Shown: one piece after another, positions 24,430-31,794 of the stretch
Layout: each line of letters starts with the position of its first letter
Numbering within the stretch: position 1 is the stretch's first letter
Source of the DNA: CAYRLW01 sp964425215
GTDB lineage: Bacteria; Spirochaetota; Spirochaetia; Treponematales; Breznakiellaceae
DNA: 48,807 nucleotides
Reading direction: 5' to 3'
Assembly (NCBI GenBank): GCA_964425215.1
Contig: CAYRLW010000022.1
Span: 1-48,807 of the forward strand
Position numbers and translations under genes: made by a program
The notes under the pieces: generated by a model
Seen by the model: the letters and a program-made list of their open reading frames with translations, nothing else
Databases searched by the model: none
Told to the model about the DNA's origin: nothing

Positions 24430-25170
24430 TCATGCCGCCATTCGCCCTGCATCGCTAAGCTCGAGTGCAATGGATACGCCCTTCGCGGCCAAGGGGCGTT
24501 CGACAAGATCGCGGAGCCGGGCGAATCCTGTGGAGCTCGCGCAGACGATGCGGTTGTTGTCTGCGTCCCAAGCGGCGGGGTCCAGGTAGCTGACTGTCGC
24601 CTCTTCCCCTGCGAGCCGGATCACGGTCGCCCGAATGTCGGCTTCCGCGAACGGATCAACCTTTGCCAGCGGCCTGTTTGCGCTGCCCGACCTCCGGCCT
24701 TCTGGCGCCGGAAATCTTCTAATGGAGTCATAAAGGATTCGTCGGTCATCCATGTCCGGTTTTCGTGACGCCGATGTCCGGTTTTTCGACATTTGAACGG
24801 CCGTTGATGTCCGCTTTTCGACGGCTTGAGCGGCCGTCGGTGTCCTGTTTTCTGATGCAACAGCCGCTTCGCTAGGCAGCGTCGCGCGGCAGATGTTGGT
24901 GCGGCCGCGCCCCTTGCGGACCTCGACTTGCAGGTATGAGGCCGCCTCGAGCTCCTCCAGAAGACGCCGCAGCTGGCGAGTACTGACGCCCAGGCCTGCC
25001 GCCATGCTCTCCTGGCCGCGCCAGGCGCCGCCTTCGCTGGCGTTCAGGTCGTGGAGAATGAAACCGGCGACGGCCTTGGCCGAGAGGGAAACCCTCGGGT
25101 CGCTGGCGATGCGTTGATGCCAGGCCAGCTTCTCAGCGACGAAGTTCTCGGGGTCCAGAAGACGGCTCAT
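24430..25170 (-). CDS. Winged-helix protein resembling a phage O-type replication initiator
   Basis: A 246-residue protein with an N-terminal winged helix (about 20-95: SAKAVAGFILHDL, then GQESMAAGLGVSTRQLRRLLEEL-like recognition helices and a basic wing VRKGRGRTN). A flexible linker (100-140) contains an 11-residue repeat around NRT/KRT, and a C-terminal domain (150-246) is not recognised. The layout matches the HTH proteins of phages and integrative elements that act in replication. The linker's DNA repeats (24752-24857) look like iterons, recalling phage lambda, where the origin sits inside gene O. It is the last gene before attR. A simple transcription regulator is the alternative. Confidence 0.55.
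   Translation of the reverse strand: MSRLLDPENFVAEKLAWHQRIASDPRVSLSAKAVAGFILHDLNASEGGAWRGQESMAAGLGVSTRQLRRLLEELEAASYLQVEVRKGRGRTNICRATLPSEAAVASENRTPTAAQAVEKRTSTAVQMSKNRTSASRKPDMDDRRILYDSIRRFPAPEGRRSGSANRPLAKVDPFAEADIRATVIRLAGEEATVSYLDPAAWDADNNRIVCASSTGFARLRDLVERPLAAKGVSIALELSDAGRMAA
24752..24857. repeat. Phased iteron-like repeats inside the initiator-like gene
   Basis: RTGTCCKSTTTT occurs at 24752, 24774, 24807 and 24840, i.e. at spacings of 22, 33 and 33 bases, all multiples of 11. They encode the NRT/KRT repeats in the protein linker. Helical phasing and a conserved DNA core longer than the coding constraint needs suggest binding sites rather than only a protein repeat. Confidence 0.5.
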
Positions 25171-25250
25171 CGGCTGGCCTCCGGCGTTGCAACGAAGAGG
25201 TCTGCACGGTAGGGTGCCGTCGGCTTTGAGTGCTGACCCAAGCTCTTTTG

Positions 25251-25286
25251 AACCCCGCCATGCGCTGCAACGCTGGCGGGGTTTTT
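25251..25286. terminator. Strong stem-loop terminator upstream of initiator-like gene
   Basis: AACCCCGCCA at 25251-25260 pairs with TGGCGGGGTT at 25274-25283 around a short loop that itself can pair, followed by TTTTT on the + strand. It could stop rightward transcription leaving the island and works partly in both directions through the AA run on the other side. Confidence 0.7.
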
Positions 25287-25405
25287 CGTCTCCGATCTCC
25301 GGCTATGGCCGTTAGCCAAACGCGGGAAATCTCGTTGTATTTCAATGGCCGCCCAAGGGCGGGTTAGTCTGCCTAAGTTATTGAACAGGAACACCTTTCG
25401 GCCTT

Positions 25406-25421
25406 CCTCTCTGTCCGCCAC
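25406..25421 (+). repeat. attR-like copy of tRNA-Ser 3' end
   Basis: An exact copy of the 16 bases at 39-54, without the rest of a tRNA gene. Together with the integrase next to the first copy it defines a 25.4-kb segment. The two flanks differ immediately downstream, as expected for recombined attachment sites. Confidence 0.7.
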
Positions 25422-25741
25422 ACACTCGCTCGCTAGATTGAAGTCTCCCCCACAGCGGGAGATAGCCCCCACATTCCCGTGCCTTAGCGGCTGACAGAGA
25501 CCGCATTCGCGTCTCTCGTAGCCGCCCACCGCCTCCATTCACGGCCGTGACGTGCGCCCGTCTCCGTTTTGCGCGAGACGGTCTGGTTTGGGCCTTTTCC
25601 TGCGTTTCCTGTTATCGCCATTTTATCAGGGTTTCGGCATCGGGGAATCGCAGGCCGACCTCCCGAAAATCACGACTATTCCGCGCCTTGCCTGATTAGA
25701 AAAGTCAGAATTCCCGGCGCAATAACAGGGAAGAAAATCAA

Positions 25742-25801
25742 CGGAACAGGGATCCTAAATCGGCCGAACAGGGTCCTATATCGACCGAACAGGCTCGTAA
25801 T
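25742..25801. repeat. Direct repeats of CSGAACAGG beside the serine recombinase gene
   Basis: Three imperfect copies follow each other at about 20-base intervals: CGGAACAGGGATCCTAAAT (25742), CCGAACAGGGTCCTATAT (25764) and CCGAACAGGCTCGTAAT (25784). A further AATAACAGGG lies near 25722 and an inverted TTTCCTGTTA near 25607. Their place directly 3' of a large serine recombinase gene fits a recombination or binding site cluster. Confidence 0.45.
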
Positions 25802-25824
25802 TTTTGTTGGCGAGGTAGCGAGGC

Positions 25825-27438
25825 TCAGCCGGCGTAGAGGCGCCGCTGCTCTGACCATGCGAGCGGCATATCGCAGGTCATGAGCGTTTGTAGGCTCATG
25901 GCCGCTTTCTGCGTGCCGTCGAGAATGGCGCACTTGAGGTCCGGCGCCAGGAAGGCGATGCGAATCAGGCGTGCGGCATAGCCGTCGGTCATGCCTTCCT
26001 TGCGGGCGATGGCCGCCAGGGTCGCTTCCTCGCCCGTCATCAACTTACGCTTCCAGGCTTCGGCTCGCACGAGCGCAGCGCTCAATGCGCCATCGACAGG
26101 CCGGCGCATGGTGGGGCTCGCCCCATCCGGGCCGATAATAGTGAGGGCGCCGCGACGCGTGACAGAGAGCGGAAGGCGGAGAATCGGCATGTCCTCGAGC
26201 CGCTCAAGGCGTTCGAGCGTCATCCGGCCCGCATCCGTGACGACCCGCTCGTCGCAGCGGGTCGGATCGAGGCGTATGAGCATCGTATCGCGCCCGATCT
26301 CGATACGATCGATGAGATCACGTATGGCAGACCAATCGCCCGTTGCCTTGATCGGCATGAGCGGCGCGACAGCGTAGAGCACCGCAGCTTCAATGATCGG
26401 CGCGGAGATACGCCCGTGAATGCCCGCCGCGCCCGGCTTGCCCTTCTGGATCGCCGTCGAGACGTAGTACCGATAAGTGGCCCCGCCCTTCCGCGGCGCG
26501 CTGACTGGCGACATCGTGTGGCCTGCGCTGTCGAAGATTAGGCCCGCAAGAGGAGCGCCTGCGTGGGGCGGCCTCGCCTTCCCGGGCTTTCGCGTCTTCC
26601 TCGTCTCATCCAGCAGCTGCTGAACAGCATCGAAGGACTCGCGATCGACCAGCGCAGGATGCTGGCCAGGATAGACGACGTCTTTGTGAGGGATATCGCC
26701 GACGTAGATGGGGTTGCGCAGCATGTGATAGGCGCCTCCGCGCTCGATCGGCATGCCGCCCTTCGGCTCCCCCGCTTTGTTCATCCAGCGCTTGGAAGTC
26801 ACGCCTTGCGCCGCCAGTTCGTCGATCACCCGGTTGACTGACCGGAGTTCAAGGTAGCGCTGGAACATCCAGCGCACGATCCCGGCCTCGACCTCGTTGA
26901 TCTTCAGCGTCCGCCCATCTGGATCATAGCCAAGAACGGGTCGTCCGCCCATCCAGAGCCCCTTCTTCTTCGACGCCGCAATCTTGTCGCGTATCCGCTC
27001 GCCCGTGACCTCGCGCTCGAATTGGGCAAACGAAAGGAGCACGTTCAGGGTCAACCGGCCCATGGAGGTGGTGGTGTTGAAGGCCTGGGTCACGCTGACG
27101 AAGCTGGCGCCCGCGCGGTCCAGCACATCAACGATCCTGGAGAAGTCCGGCAGCGACCGCGTCAGGCGATCAACTTTATAGACCACGACCACATCGACCC
27201 GCTTGGCCTCGATCTCCGCCATCAGGCGGCGAAGCGCCGGGCGCTCCAGATTGCCCCCGCTGAAGCCGCCATCGTCGTATATCTCGGGTAGGAGCATCCA
27301 GCCCTCCCCGGCTTGAGACATCACGTAGGCGCCGCAGGCGTCACGCTGCGCATGCAGCGAGTTGTAGTCCTGCTCCAACCCCTCCTCGGTGCTCTTGCGG
27401 GTGTAGATGGCGCAGCGGATCGTTTTGGGCACCAACAT
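25825..27438 (-). CDS. Large serine recombinase
   Basis: A 537-residue site-specific recombinase of the large serine family. The N-terminal resolvase domain has the nucleophile Ser in IYTRKSTEEG (residue 16), then QRDAC, YDDGGFSGGNLERPAL, YKVDRLTRS and the helix FAQFEREVTGERIRDK. A recombinase domain (GYDPDGRTLKINEVEAGIVR and on) and a DNA-binding C-terminal part follow. I see only one well-kept cysteine in the usual zinc-ribbon area, so the zinc site may be degenerate. The ATG at 27438 overlaps the DUF2924 stop codon (TGATG). It is the third gene of a DUF3489-DUF2924-recombinase operon found on many alphaproteobacterial elements. Confidence 0.92.
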   Translation of the reverse strand: MLVPKTIRCAIYTRKSTEEGLEQDYNSLHAQRDACGAYVMSQAGEGWMLLPEIYDDGGFSGGNLERPALRRLMAEIEAKRVDVVVVYKVDRLTRSLPDFSRIVDVLDRAGASFVSVTQAFNTTTSMGRLTLNVLLSFAQFEREVTGERIRDKIAASKKKGLWMGGRPVLGYDPDGRTLKINEVEAGIVRWMFQRYLELRSVNRVIDELAAQGVTSKRWMNKAGEPKGGMPIERGGAYHMLRNPIYVGDIPHKDVVYPGQHPALVDRESFDAVQQLLDETRKTRKPGKARPPHAGAPLAGLIFDSAGHTMSPVSAPRKGGATYRYYVSTAIQKGKPGAAGIHGRISAPIIEAAVLYAVAPLMPIKATGDWSAIRDLIDRIEIGRDTMLIRLDPTRCDERVVTDAGRMTLERLERLEDMPILRLPLSVTRRGALTIIGPDGASPTMRRPVDGALSAALVRAEAWKRKLMTGEEATLAAIARKEGMTDGYAARLIRIAFLAPDLKCAILDGTQKAAMSLQTLMTCDMPLAWSEQRRLYAG

Positions 27439-27860
27439 CAAGCGGCGGCCTCACGCAGGCCAAAGAACCGCGGACCGTTCCACCGCACCCCCGTGATGGC
27501 GCGGGCGACGTGGGAGAGGCTCTTGTAGGGTCGGCCCTCCCAAACGAATCCCCCTTCGACCACCTCGACCTGATGTCGCTGACCTTGCCAGGTCCGTTCA
27601 AGCCGCGAACCGGCCTTGAAGGTGACGGTACGGATGGTCGTCTTGCGTCCTGTCCGATGCCGGGCGGCGGCCTGGGCCAGACGTTTATCGAGGGCGCTGT
27701 CCATGCCTTCGACCGCCATCTGCATGCGCTCGGCCAGAGCCCGGCGCATGAGGTCCCCGGATCGAAGCGGTGGCGCCTCTCCGAAGCGACCGCACCAGAC
27801 CGCGCGCAGGGCGTCGATTTTCATCGTTTCAAGCGCCCGAAGATCGTCGACGCAGTTCAC
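27438..27860 (-). CDS. DUF2924 domain protein
   Basis: A 140-residue basic protein. It shows the family core: LRAVWCGRFGEAPP, the RRALAERMQ helix, GSRLERTWQGQRHQVEV, then FVWEGRPYKSLSHVARAITG and RWNGPRFFGL. These proteins nearly always sit between a DUF3489 gene and a large serine recombinase gene and are thought to be accessory DNA-binding factors for recombination; this is inferred from context. GTG start at 27860 overlaps the stop of the DUF3489 gene by 4 bases. Confidence 0.88.
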   Translation of the reverse strand: MNCVDDLRALETMKIDALRAVWCGRFGEAPPLRSGDLMRRALAERMQMAVEGMDSALDKRLAQAAARHRTGRKTTIRTVTFKAGSRLERTWQGQRHQVEVVEGGFVWEGRPYKSLSHVARAITGVRWNGPRFFGLREAAA

Positions 27861-28123
27861 TGGCCTGCCTCCGGCATGATCCGCCAGCGCCGACCGGCCT
27901 CGGTCTTCGCACTCTCGACGGTGTGGCCTTTGCGTTTGAGCGCGCCTGCCATGGTGCCGCGGATCGAATGCGCCTGCCAGGCGGTCACGGCCATCATCTG
28001 CGCCATGGTGGCGCCGTCGGCGCCGCTCAGCAGGGCGATCAGACGATCCAGCTTGGAAAGCATCGGCTCAGCCGTGGCGAGCAGGTCGCCAGAAGGGTCG
28101 ATGTCTGAGTTGGCCTTGGTCAT
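27857..28123 (-). CDS. DUF3489 domain protein
   Basis: An 88-residue protein with the DUF3489 pattern: SKLDRLIALLSGADGATMAQMMAVTAWQAHSIRG-type helix-turn-helix, then a second basic part GTMAGALKRKGHTVES and RRWRI. The family resembles a small winged-helix DNA binder. It is the first gene of the recombinase operon and overlaps DUF2924 by 4 bases. It may regulate the operon or direct recombination. Confidence 0.88.
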   Translation of the reverse strand: MTKANSDIDPSGDLLATAEPMLSKLDRLIALLSGADGATMAQMMAVTAWQAHSIRGTMAGALKRKGHTVESAKTEAGRRWRIMPEAGQ

Positions 28124-28198
28124 GACGTTCCTGTCCAGGTGTGCCGGGCTGAGCGCCCTACTGACCTGAGCCCGGGCTGGCCGGGCGGAATAAGTTCA

Positions 28199-28744
28199 CT
28201 ACCGCTCTGGGCCGGGCGCTTGTCCAATGGTTTCGGGAGCCAGCCCCTCCTTCATGTCGGAGCCGATCTCGACCAAGGTGAAGTTGCTGCTGAAGGCCGA
28301 GAACAGGCGCTCGACCTCGTCGATGCGGAAGTATCTGTCATTGGCGGTTCGGCTGGTGGGCTTGTCGCGCCGGGCATGGTGATCGGCCAAGACCTTGGGC
28401 ACCATGTAGACTTGGCGCAGCGCGCCGCCCTCGCCCGACAAAATCACGATCGCCAGCCAATCGAACATATCGTCGGCCTTGTAGTCGACGTAGGCCGCGC
28501 CACGCTTATAGGTCCTCGACTTCACCGAAATCCGCTGTGCCGCCGCCCCCAAGGGCTGGGCGATGACATCATAATGCGGCCAGTTGTCGGGAACTTTCAA
28601 CGCGGGGATACCGGCCAGCGTCAGTTCGGCGGCGACCAGCATTTCGCAGGCGTCGCCCATCTGTTTGGACGTGAAGCGCCGGGCGGCCGGCGCATCCGGC
28701 GTAACGCCGCCGACATCGACAGCGGCTTGGGGTACGGCATGCAT
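28199..28744 (-). CDS. PD-(D/E)XK-like protein, possible restriction-type endonuclease
   Basis: A 181-residue protein. After a disordered start, SKQMGDACEMLVAAELTLAG forms the helix with a conserved Glu typical of small PD-(D/E)XK enzymes, followed by HYDVIAQP (Asp) and QRISVKSRTYKRG (the x-x-K strand, with Ser/Val instead of Glu). The fold is close to Holliday-junction-resolvase-like and PDDEXK-9/group-I-intron-type endonucleases; I cannot say which. It is divergent from a small XRE regulator and close to a methyltransferase, a restriction-modification-like layout. Confidence 0.6.
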   Translation of the reverse strand: MHAVPQAAVDVGGVTPDAPAARRFTSKQMGDACEMLVAAELTLAGIPALKVPDNWPHYDVIAQPLGAAAQRISVKSRTYKRGAAYVDYKADDMFDWLAIVILSGEGGALRQVYMVPKVLADHHARRDKPTSRTANDRYFRIDEVERLFSAFSSNFTLVEIGSDMKEGLAPETIGQAPGPER

Positions 28745-28758
28745 GCGGTGAGCCTTCC

Positions 28759-28828
28759 GTAGACGATAGGTGACATCGTCATGGTCTCAACCACAGGCAA
28801 GTCAAGCCGATTGTCTCTGATCGTCTGT
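28759..28828. promoter_or_regulatory. Candidate XRE operator arms in the divergent promoter
   Basis: GTAGACGAT at 28759-28767 and ATCGTCTGT at 28820-28828 are inverted copies with one mismatch, lying in the 119 bases between the two divergent starts. Controller proteins of restriction systems bind such arms. Weak, since the arms are short and far apart. Confidence 0.3.
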
Positions 28829-28863
28829 AGACCCATCGACGACATATCCGTGTCCAAGTGGGG

Positions 28864-29070
28864 ATGGAAAACATCCGCCAACGCCTTGCCGCCAATCTAC
28901 AAAAGCACCGCCGCGCCAAGGGCCTGAGCCAGGAAGCTTTTGCCCACGAGGCAGGCATCCATCGAACCTACGTGAGCGATCTCGAAAGAGGGGCGCGGAA
29001 CCCGACGATCGATGTGATCGACCGCCTGGCCCGCGCCCTGGACGTCAAGATTGGCGACCTGCTCGACTGA
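28864..29070 (+). CDS. XRE-family regulator (controller-protein-like)
   Basis: A 68-residue Cro/C1-type helix-turn-helix protein: QRLAANLQKHRRAKGLSQEAF, then AGIHRTYVSDLERG and NPTIDVIDRLARAL. That is one compact five-helix domain with no effector domain, like the C proteins of restriction-modification systems. ATG at 28864 follows GTGGGG; a GTG two codons earlier is possible. It is divergent from the PD-(D/E)XK gene and converges on the DUF5681/methyltransferase operon. Confidence 0.85.
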   Translation: MENIRQRLAANLQKHRRAKGLSQEAFAHEAGIHRTYVSDLERGARNPTIDVIDRLARALDVKIGDLLD

Positions 29071-29095
29071 GAGCAGTCCGCTCGATATTTGCCAG

Positions 29096-29518
29096 CTATC
29101 TCTTTGAGCGCTCCGCCAGGCTGATCATATAGGCTCGGATTGATGGATCCTTGGAACCAATGTCCTGATAGTCGGCGGTATGCTGGTCAATCCACCTTAG
29201 GCGGTTGTCGTGGATGATGTTGTCCCCGAAGGCATCCTGGATCAGCTTAATCGCCTGCCTCTGCTGAGAGATCTTGCCGTTCGCCGCGTCGATGAAGATG
29301 CGGTAGTAAACGGCCTGGTCCAGAGACATTTTCTTGACCCCGTCCGGCGTTTTCACTGGGATTTTGATCCGGGCGATCGCACGCACATCACGGCCTTGTT
29401 GGCTCGGGATTTGCGCCTGCGGGACCTTGCGCGGGCGCCCCTTCGGATTCCCGGACCTGCCAGGCTTGAACCGCGTGTCTTTGGCCGGCTTTTTGGGGGC
29501 CTCGGGATGGTCGGTCAT
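29096..29518 (-). CDS. DUF5681 domain protein
   Basis: A 140-residue protein beginning with the DUF5681 signature TRFKPGRSGNPKGRPRK after a short acidic lead. The rest is helical and unrecognised (SLDQAVYYRIFIDAANGKISQQ). Its start overlaps the methyltransferase stop by 4 bases (ATGA at 29515-29518), so it is the second gene of that operon. DUF5681 genes often lie near phage terminase or DNA-modification genes; the function is unknown, and DNA or ribosome binding is only suspected from the basic head. Confidence 0.8.
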   Translation of the reverse strand: MTDHPEAPKKPAKDTRFKPGRSGNPKGRPRKVPQAQIPSQQGRDVRAIARIKIPVKTPDGVKKMSLDQAVYYRIFIDAANGKISQQRQAIKLIQDAFGDNIIHDNRLRWIDQHTADYQDIGSKDPSIRAYMISLAERSKR

Positions 29519-30846
29519 GCCGCGACCTCCTCGGCTTGCCCGCCCGCCCGCGCCTCGGCAAGGACAGCGAACGCCCGGCCATCTCCCTCAAGCGTCGCCT
29601 CAAGCTTGGCTCTCTCACTGAGACGGCGGATGATGACATCGCAGTAGAGCGGATCGATCTCGACGCCGTACCCGCGGCGTCCAGTCCTGTGCGCCGCCAA
29701 GAGGGTGCTGCCGGAGCCGGCGAAGGGATCCAGCACGATGTCGCCGCGGCGCGAGCAGTCGCGGATGGCGTCCATGATCATGGCGACGGGCTTGACCGTG
29801 GGGTGGTCGGCCAGGTCCTGGTCCCGGCCGGTGCCGAAGCTATTGGCGCCGGCGTAGGCCCAGACATTGGTCCGATATCGGCCGTGCCGCCCGAGCTCCA
29901 CGTTGTTCACGTGCGGCGCCCGGCCGGATTTGAAGACGAACACCAGCTCGTGCGCCGATCGATAGAGCGAGCCCATGCCGCCGTTGGTCTTCGTCCAGAC
30001 GCACAGGTTTTTCAGTTCGCTGTAGGCGGCGGTTCCCGCCTGCAGCATCTCTGGCATGTGGCGCCAATCGATACAGTGGAAATGAATGGAGCCGTCCGCC
30101 GACGCCTTGGTCGCCTTGGTAAAGACTTGGAAGAGGAAGCTAGCGAATTCTTCGCTGGTCATTTCACCCGACGCCATGGCGAACTCCCGGTGCTGCGCCT
30201 TTCCCAACCCCGAAACATGGCCTGCGATGGGCACGTTGTATGGAGGATCGGCGAACACCATCCCGGCCTTCTCCTCGCCGAGCAGTTGGGCGTAGGTCTC
30301 AGACTGGAGCGCATCCCCGCAGATCAAGCGATGGGGACCGATCCGCCAAATGTCGCCTAGCCGTGTGACCGCGACGCCCGCGGCCGAGGCGGGCGCGGTG
30401 TCATCGGGGTTGTCCTTGACGGCCTCCGTTCCGATGTCGCTGAGGATGGCGTCGATCTCGGGCAATTCAAACCCGGTCAGGCAGAGATCGAAATCCACGT
30501 CCAGGTCGGCGAGGTACTGGAACTCCACCCCAAGAAGGTTGCGATCCCAGCCGGCGTTCTCCGCCAGCCGATTATCCGCAATGACGTAGGCGCGCACGTC
30601 GGCCTCGCTCATGTCGGCCAGGCAGACCGTCGGCGCTTCGGTCAGGCCTAACTGTTTGGCCGCGGCGATCCGGCCATGGCCGGCAACGACGCCATCATCC
30701 TTGTCGATGAGCACAGGGCTGGCAAAGCCGAACCGCTGGATGGAGCGGGCGATCTGATCGATCTGCTTTTGATTGTGGGTTCGTGGGTTTCCAGCGCGTG
30801 GCTGAAGGTCGCCAATGCGGCGATAGGTGATTTGCAGGTGGGCCAT
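29515..30846 (-). CDS. ParB-domain DNA methyltransferase (N6-adenine/N4-cytosine, beta class)
   Basis: A 443-residue fusion. Residues 1-90 are a ParB/sulfiredoxin-like domain (AGNPRTHN, then the VAGHGRIAAAKQLG box). The methyltransferase has DPPYN at 200-204 and the AdoMet motif DPFAGSGS at 373-380; this order defines the beta class. DPPY followed by Asn favours adenine N6. Proteins like this are common in prophages and may act as solitary methyltransferases protecting the element. I chose ATG 30846 because homology starts there and GGGAA precedes it; 30864 is an alternative and longer frames look non-coding. It leads an operon with the DUF5681 gene. Confidence 0.9.
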   Translation of the reverse strand: MAHLQITYRRIGDLQPRAGNPRTHNQKQIDQIARSIQRFGFASPVLIDKDDGVVAGHGRIAAAKQLGLTEAPTVCLADMSEADVRAYVIADNRLAENAGWDRNLLGVEFQYLADLDVDFDLCLTGFELPEIDAILSDIGTEAVKDNPDDTAPASAAGVAVTRLGDIWRIGPHRLICGDALQSETYAQLLGEEKAGMVFADPPYNVPIAGHVSGLGKAQHREFAMASGEMTSEEFASFLFQVFTKATKASADGSIHFHCIDWRHMPEMLQAGTAAYSELKNLCVWTKTNGGMGSLYRSAHELVFVFKSGRAPHVNNVELGRHGRYRTNVWAYAGANSFGTGRDQDLADHPTVKPVAMIMDAIRDCSRRGDIVLDPFAGSGSTLLAAHRTGRRGYGVEIDPLYCDVIIRRLSERAKLEATLEGDGRAFAVLAEARAGGQAEEVAA

Positions 30847-31178
30847 AAGGCGCGTTCCCGTCATGCGCCGAGGGTCCGCGACGTGGACCCCCAGCTGTTC
30901 AAGAAGGCCATGCCCTGCGAATGCTGAGCATGGGTCTTGATGACGGCGGGAGGAATTTACGCAGTTCGGGCCGTCGGACAGCGGTTCGGGGTGGCGTCGC
31001 CTCAGGCGGCGCATGTCTCCGCTGGAGACGACTCATGAATACGCTAAAAGCGCGCTTGGCGAAAGCCTACAGCTCAGCCTACGTCGCCAGATAGCAGATC
31101 CGATTTGCGTCTCGGGCCGACTATATTGCACTGCTGGAGCAGGTGCGATGGTGTTCGCAAATACTCTCATAAAACCAT
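30847..31178. other. Gene-free stretch upstream of the methyltransferase
   Basis: I see no gene. A short perfect inverted repeat GTCTCC-gct-GGAGAC lies at 31015-31029. Promoters of the leftward methyltransferase operon should be here. Confidence 0.4.
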
Positions 31179-31530
31179 GGTCAGAAACGCCGACCTGAAC
31201 TTCGCCACCTGGCAGATGTCCAGGCGCGGCTGGCACTCCATGCCGACCATACGCAACGCTCGCGGCTCGAACATCTACGTCATCAACGGCGACAAAACCG
31301 TATTCTTCAGGGTCAGTCCAAGGCGCGGACCCGGCGCTTCGCCGTGCCGCTCGGCAGGGACGGCGAAGCATTCCGACTGGTGGATCATCCCTGTCAACGC
31401 CGCCACAAACAGTCCCACCTGTTTTCGTCCCACGAAGCGACGAGGTGCGGACCCTAGCTGTCCTCGACAAAAACGGCCCGAAGGCCGGTGGCTGGACCCT
31501 AGCGCTTACGACCAGGACCGCGAAGCCTGA
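31179..31530 (+). pseudogene. Decayed gene with several frameshifts
   Basis: Frame 1 from an ATG at 31179 encodes a clean start, including NADLNFATWQMSRRGWHSMP, TIRNARGSNIYVINGDKTVF. Sense then jumps: QSKARTRRFAVPLGRDGEAF is in another frame, WWIIPVNAATNSPTCF returns to frame 1, DEVRTLAVLDKNGPKAGG is in a third, and RWLDPSAYDQDREA ends in frame 1. Read together these make one coherent protein of about 115 residues similar in memory to a conserved alphaproteobacterial hypothetical (DWWII, AYDRD motifs). About four indels would be needed, so it is most likely a dead gene. The remainder up to 31794 holds nothing I can support. Confidence 0.5.
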
Positions 31531-31794
31531 AATCGGCTGGGTGATCCGAATGCCGCTGCCGCTCTCGTCACCCCTTGCCTTGGCGGAACAGAAAAGCGTG
31601 CGCTGGCCAAAAACCAACAGCTTGTGCGGTCGCGCCTGGACGATCTTTGAGTAGGTTATCCCACAGCTGCGAAGGGAGGCGTAACTAACCCAAGGACTTT
31701 GATCATCTCTGGAAGAAAACTGATCGGCGCGATACATGCCCACCGCCGCTTTTTCTCCGCGAGGTAAAGACCGACGCTTTCAGCTCCTCGAGAG

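Larger units (their letters stand above)
25171..25824. other. Gene-free junction between the two mobile segments
   Basis: Besides the terminator and attR, these 650 bases hold no credible gene. After attR come an inverted repeat CCGTCTC/GAGACGG near 25558-25581 and several AACAGG motifs leading up to the 3' end of the serine recombinase gene. The base composition is more AT-rich toward 25660-25800 than in neighbouring genes. Confidence 0.5.

Noticed and set aside
31033..31743. 236-residue minus-strand ORF
   Set aside because: Opposite to the frameshifted gene remnant; low-complexity translation without recognisable domain.
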